Below are positions 5,785 to 6,473 of a stretch of 6,473 bases of DNA, piece by piece. Each line of letters begins with the position of its first letter. The first letter of the stretch is position 1. The notes beneath the pieces are model-generated. The model was not told where the DNA came from. It did no database searches and saw only the letters and a list, made by a program, of their open reading frames with translations. Source of the stretch: Euryarchaeota archaeon UBA60 (GTDB lineage Archaea > Thermoplasmatota > Poseidoniia > Poseidoniales > Poseidoniaceae); assembly GCA_002503395.1 (NCBI GenBank), contig DARQ01000014.1, positions 1-6,473 of the forward strand, given 5' to 3'. Both the position numbers and the translations under genes were made by a program.

Positions 5785-6473
5785 ATGAAAGCCCCATCTT
5801 CGTGCAGAGGTTGGAAACGTCAGCGGCTTCGGCCGCTGGCAATTTCGTGGCTTTTCCCCGCCGCCATGGCGATTGGCTGCGCCATGCTCGCTGGCTTGAT
5901 TCTCATACTTGATGAGGCGGATGACATTTTGGCATTGCTTAGTGCCCAACTCGGGATGTTACTCAGTGCGGGTGGATTATTGCTGTTGCAGTGGCGCCGC
6001 ATCGGCTCATTTCATGGCTTCACCCTGACATCGGTTTCGGCATTCTCACTCTTGGGGACGGGATACGTCGGGTGGTCAACGATGCAGGGGGAGGTGGTGG
6101 AATCAAGTGTCGTAGCGTGGACGATTCTACTTCTAGTTTCGATGATGTTTGTATTACGCGGCGGTTCTGCTGCGGTATCATTCGATGGTGCAAGATGGCT
6201 TATGCCAATCACCCCTGGGACAACAATCCGTGTCGATGGCGAGGAAAGAGAGTGGAAGGAGGGAAGAATTTCCATCGAGAGGGTGGATGATGAGACGGTG
6301 ACCTTGCGGGTTGAGAGAATAGCCGGAGCATGCTTTCTGGTGCTGTCCAATTCCTCCAATTTCAATATCCGTAAAGACCCGCTCTTGCGCACAGCCTCCA
6401 AAGTGGTCGTAAAACGCGCCATTGCGCTGATGCAGGCGAATGCGGGAAAAGCGGTTGAATGGCCGAATTGGGC
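5785..6473 (+). CDS. Unrecognised four-helix membrane protein with soluble C-terminal domain (3' end outside window)
   Basis: The frame runs without a stop to the window edge, giving 229 residues. I do not recognise the family. The N-terminus is basic (R8, K11, R12, R14, R16). Hydrophobic helices are predicted by eye at about 19-42, 48-69, 77-99 and 108-124. The loops fit the positive-inside rule: acidic DEADD (43-47) and GEVVE (102-106) outside, WRR (70-72) and R125 inside, so both ends should be cytosolic. The region after 125 alternates polar and hydrophobic residues in probable beta strands (TIRVDG, RISIERV, TVTLRVERI), then a basic segment (K197 to R211). A sensory or scaffolding role is possible but unsupported. 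The start is ATG 5785 by its strong GAGGAG; ATG 5611 in the same frame is the alternative. A stable hairpin lies at codons 12-19. Confidence 0.75.
   Translation, partial: MKAPSSCRGWKRQRLRPLAISWLFPAAMAIGCAMLAGLILILDEADDILALLSAQLGMLLSAGGLLLLQWRRIGSFHGFTLTSVSAFSLLGTGYVGWSTMQGEVVESSVVAWTILLLVSMMFVLRGGSAAVSFDGARWLMPITPGTTIRVDGEEREWKEGRISIERVDDETVTLRVERIAGACFLVLSNSSNFNIRKDPLLRTASKVVVKRAIALMQANAGKAVEWPNW
5819..5840 (+). other. Perfect C(UUCG)G hairpin inside the start of the membrane protein gene
   Basis: CAGCGGC (5821-5827), loop TTCG (5828-5831) and GCCGCTG (5832-5838) form a seven-pair stem closed by the C(UUCG)G tetraloop, known for unusual stability in RNA. A T-G wobble and a G-C pair extend it to 5819-5840. 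It begins 34 bases after the ATG. No T run follows, so it is not a conventional intrinsic terminator. It may slow translation or be a chance result of the Arg/Leu/Pro codons. Confidence 0.5.

Noticed and set aside
5819..5840. UUCG hairpin as an intrinsic terminator
   Set aside because: No T tract follows, and it lies inside an open coding frame.
6012..6422. 136-codon - strand frame at the right end
   Set aside because: The + strand frame from 5785 has a strong ribosome site, coherent membrane topology and no stop, so it explains the region better; the - frame has no features.

Overview
The window most likely comes from an archaeon, plausibly a marine Thermoplasmatota lineage such as the Group II archaea (Poseidoniales). 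That rests on three things: a very acidic Asp-rich surface protein built of Ca-binding-type repeats with one C-terminal membrane anchor and a cytosolic aromatic mini-domain; a glycine decarboxylase split into two subunits; and compact gene spacing. The assignment is inference from gene style. No rRNA, tRNA or other phylogenetic marker is present.

Layout: (1) 2-1663, + strand: the 3' part of a large repeat protein of the cell surface, cut at the window's left edge. It has tandem 41-residue acidic repeats, then 71-residue acidic repeats, one membrane helix and a cytosolic tail. (2) 1705-2553, - strand: a 282-residue NAD-dependent epimerase/dehydratase-like SDR protein, convergent with the first gene across a 41-base gap. 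Its usual YxxxK catalytic motif appears to be replaced. (3) 2554-2696: a divergent intergenic region carrying a short AT-rich patch. (4) 2697-4079 and 4076-5572, + strand: gcvPA and gcvPB, the two subunits of the glycine cleavage system P protein, overlapping by four bases (GTGA). (5) 5573-5784: a 212-base spacer, or possibly the N-terminal extension of the next gene. (6) 5785 to the right edge, + strand: an unrecognised protein with four membrane helices, open to the end of the window.

GcvPA and GcvPB together form glycine decarboxylase, which loads the aminomethyl group of glycine onto lipoyl-GcvH. The partners GcvT, GcvH and dihydrolipoyl dehydrogenase are not in the window, and gcvPA appears to begin its own transcription unit. 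The other genes have no evident pathway link to it. I found no CRISPR array, mobile element, phage gene or defence system, and nothing that clearly amounts to a new multi-gene system. The points most worth a second look are the altered catalytic motif of the epimerase-like protein, the perfect C(UUCG)G hairpin just inside the last gene, that gene's ambiguous start, and the modular build of the surface protein.
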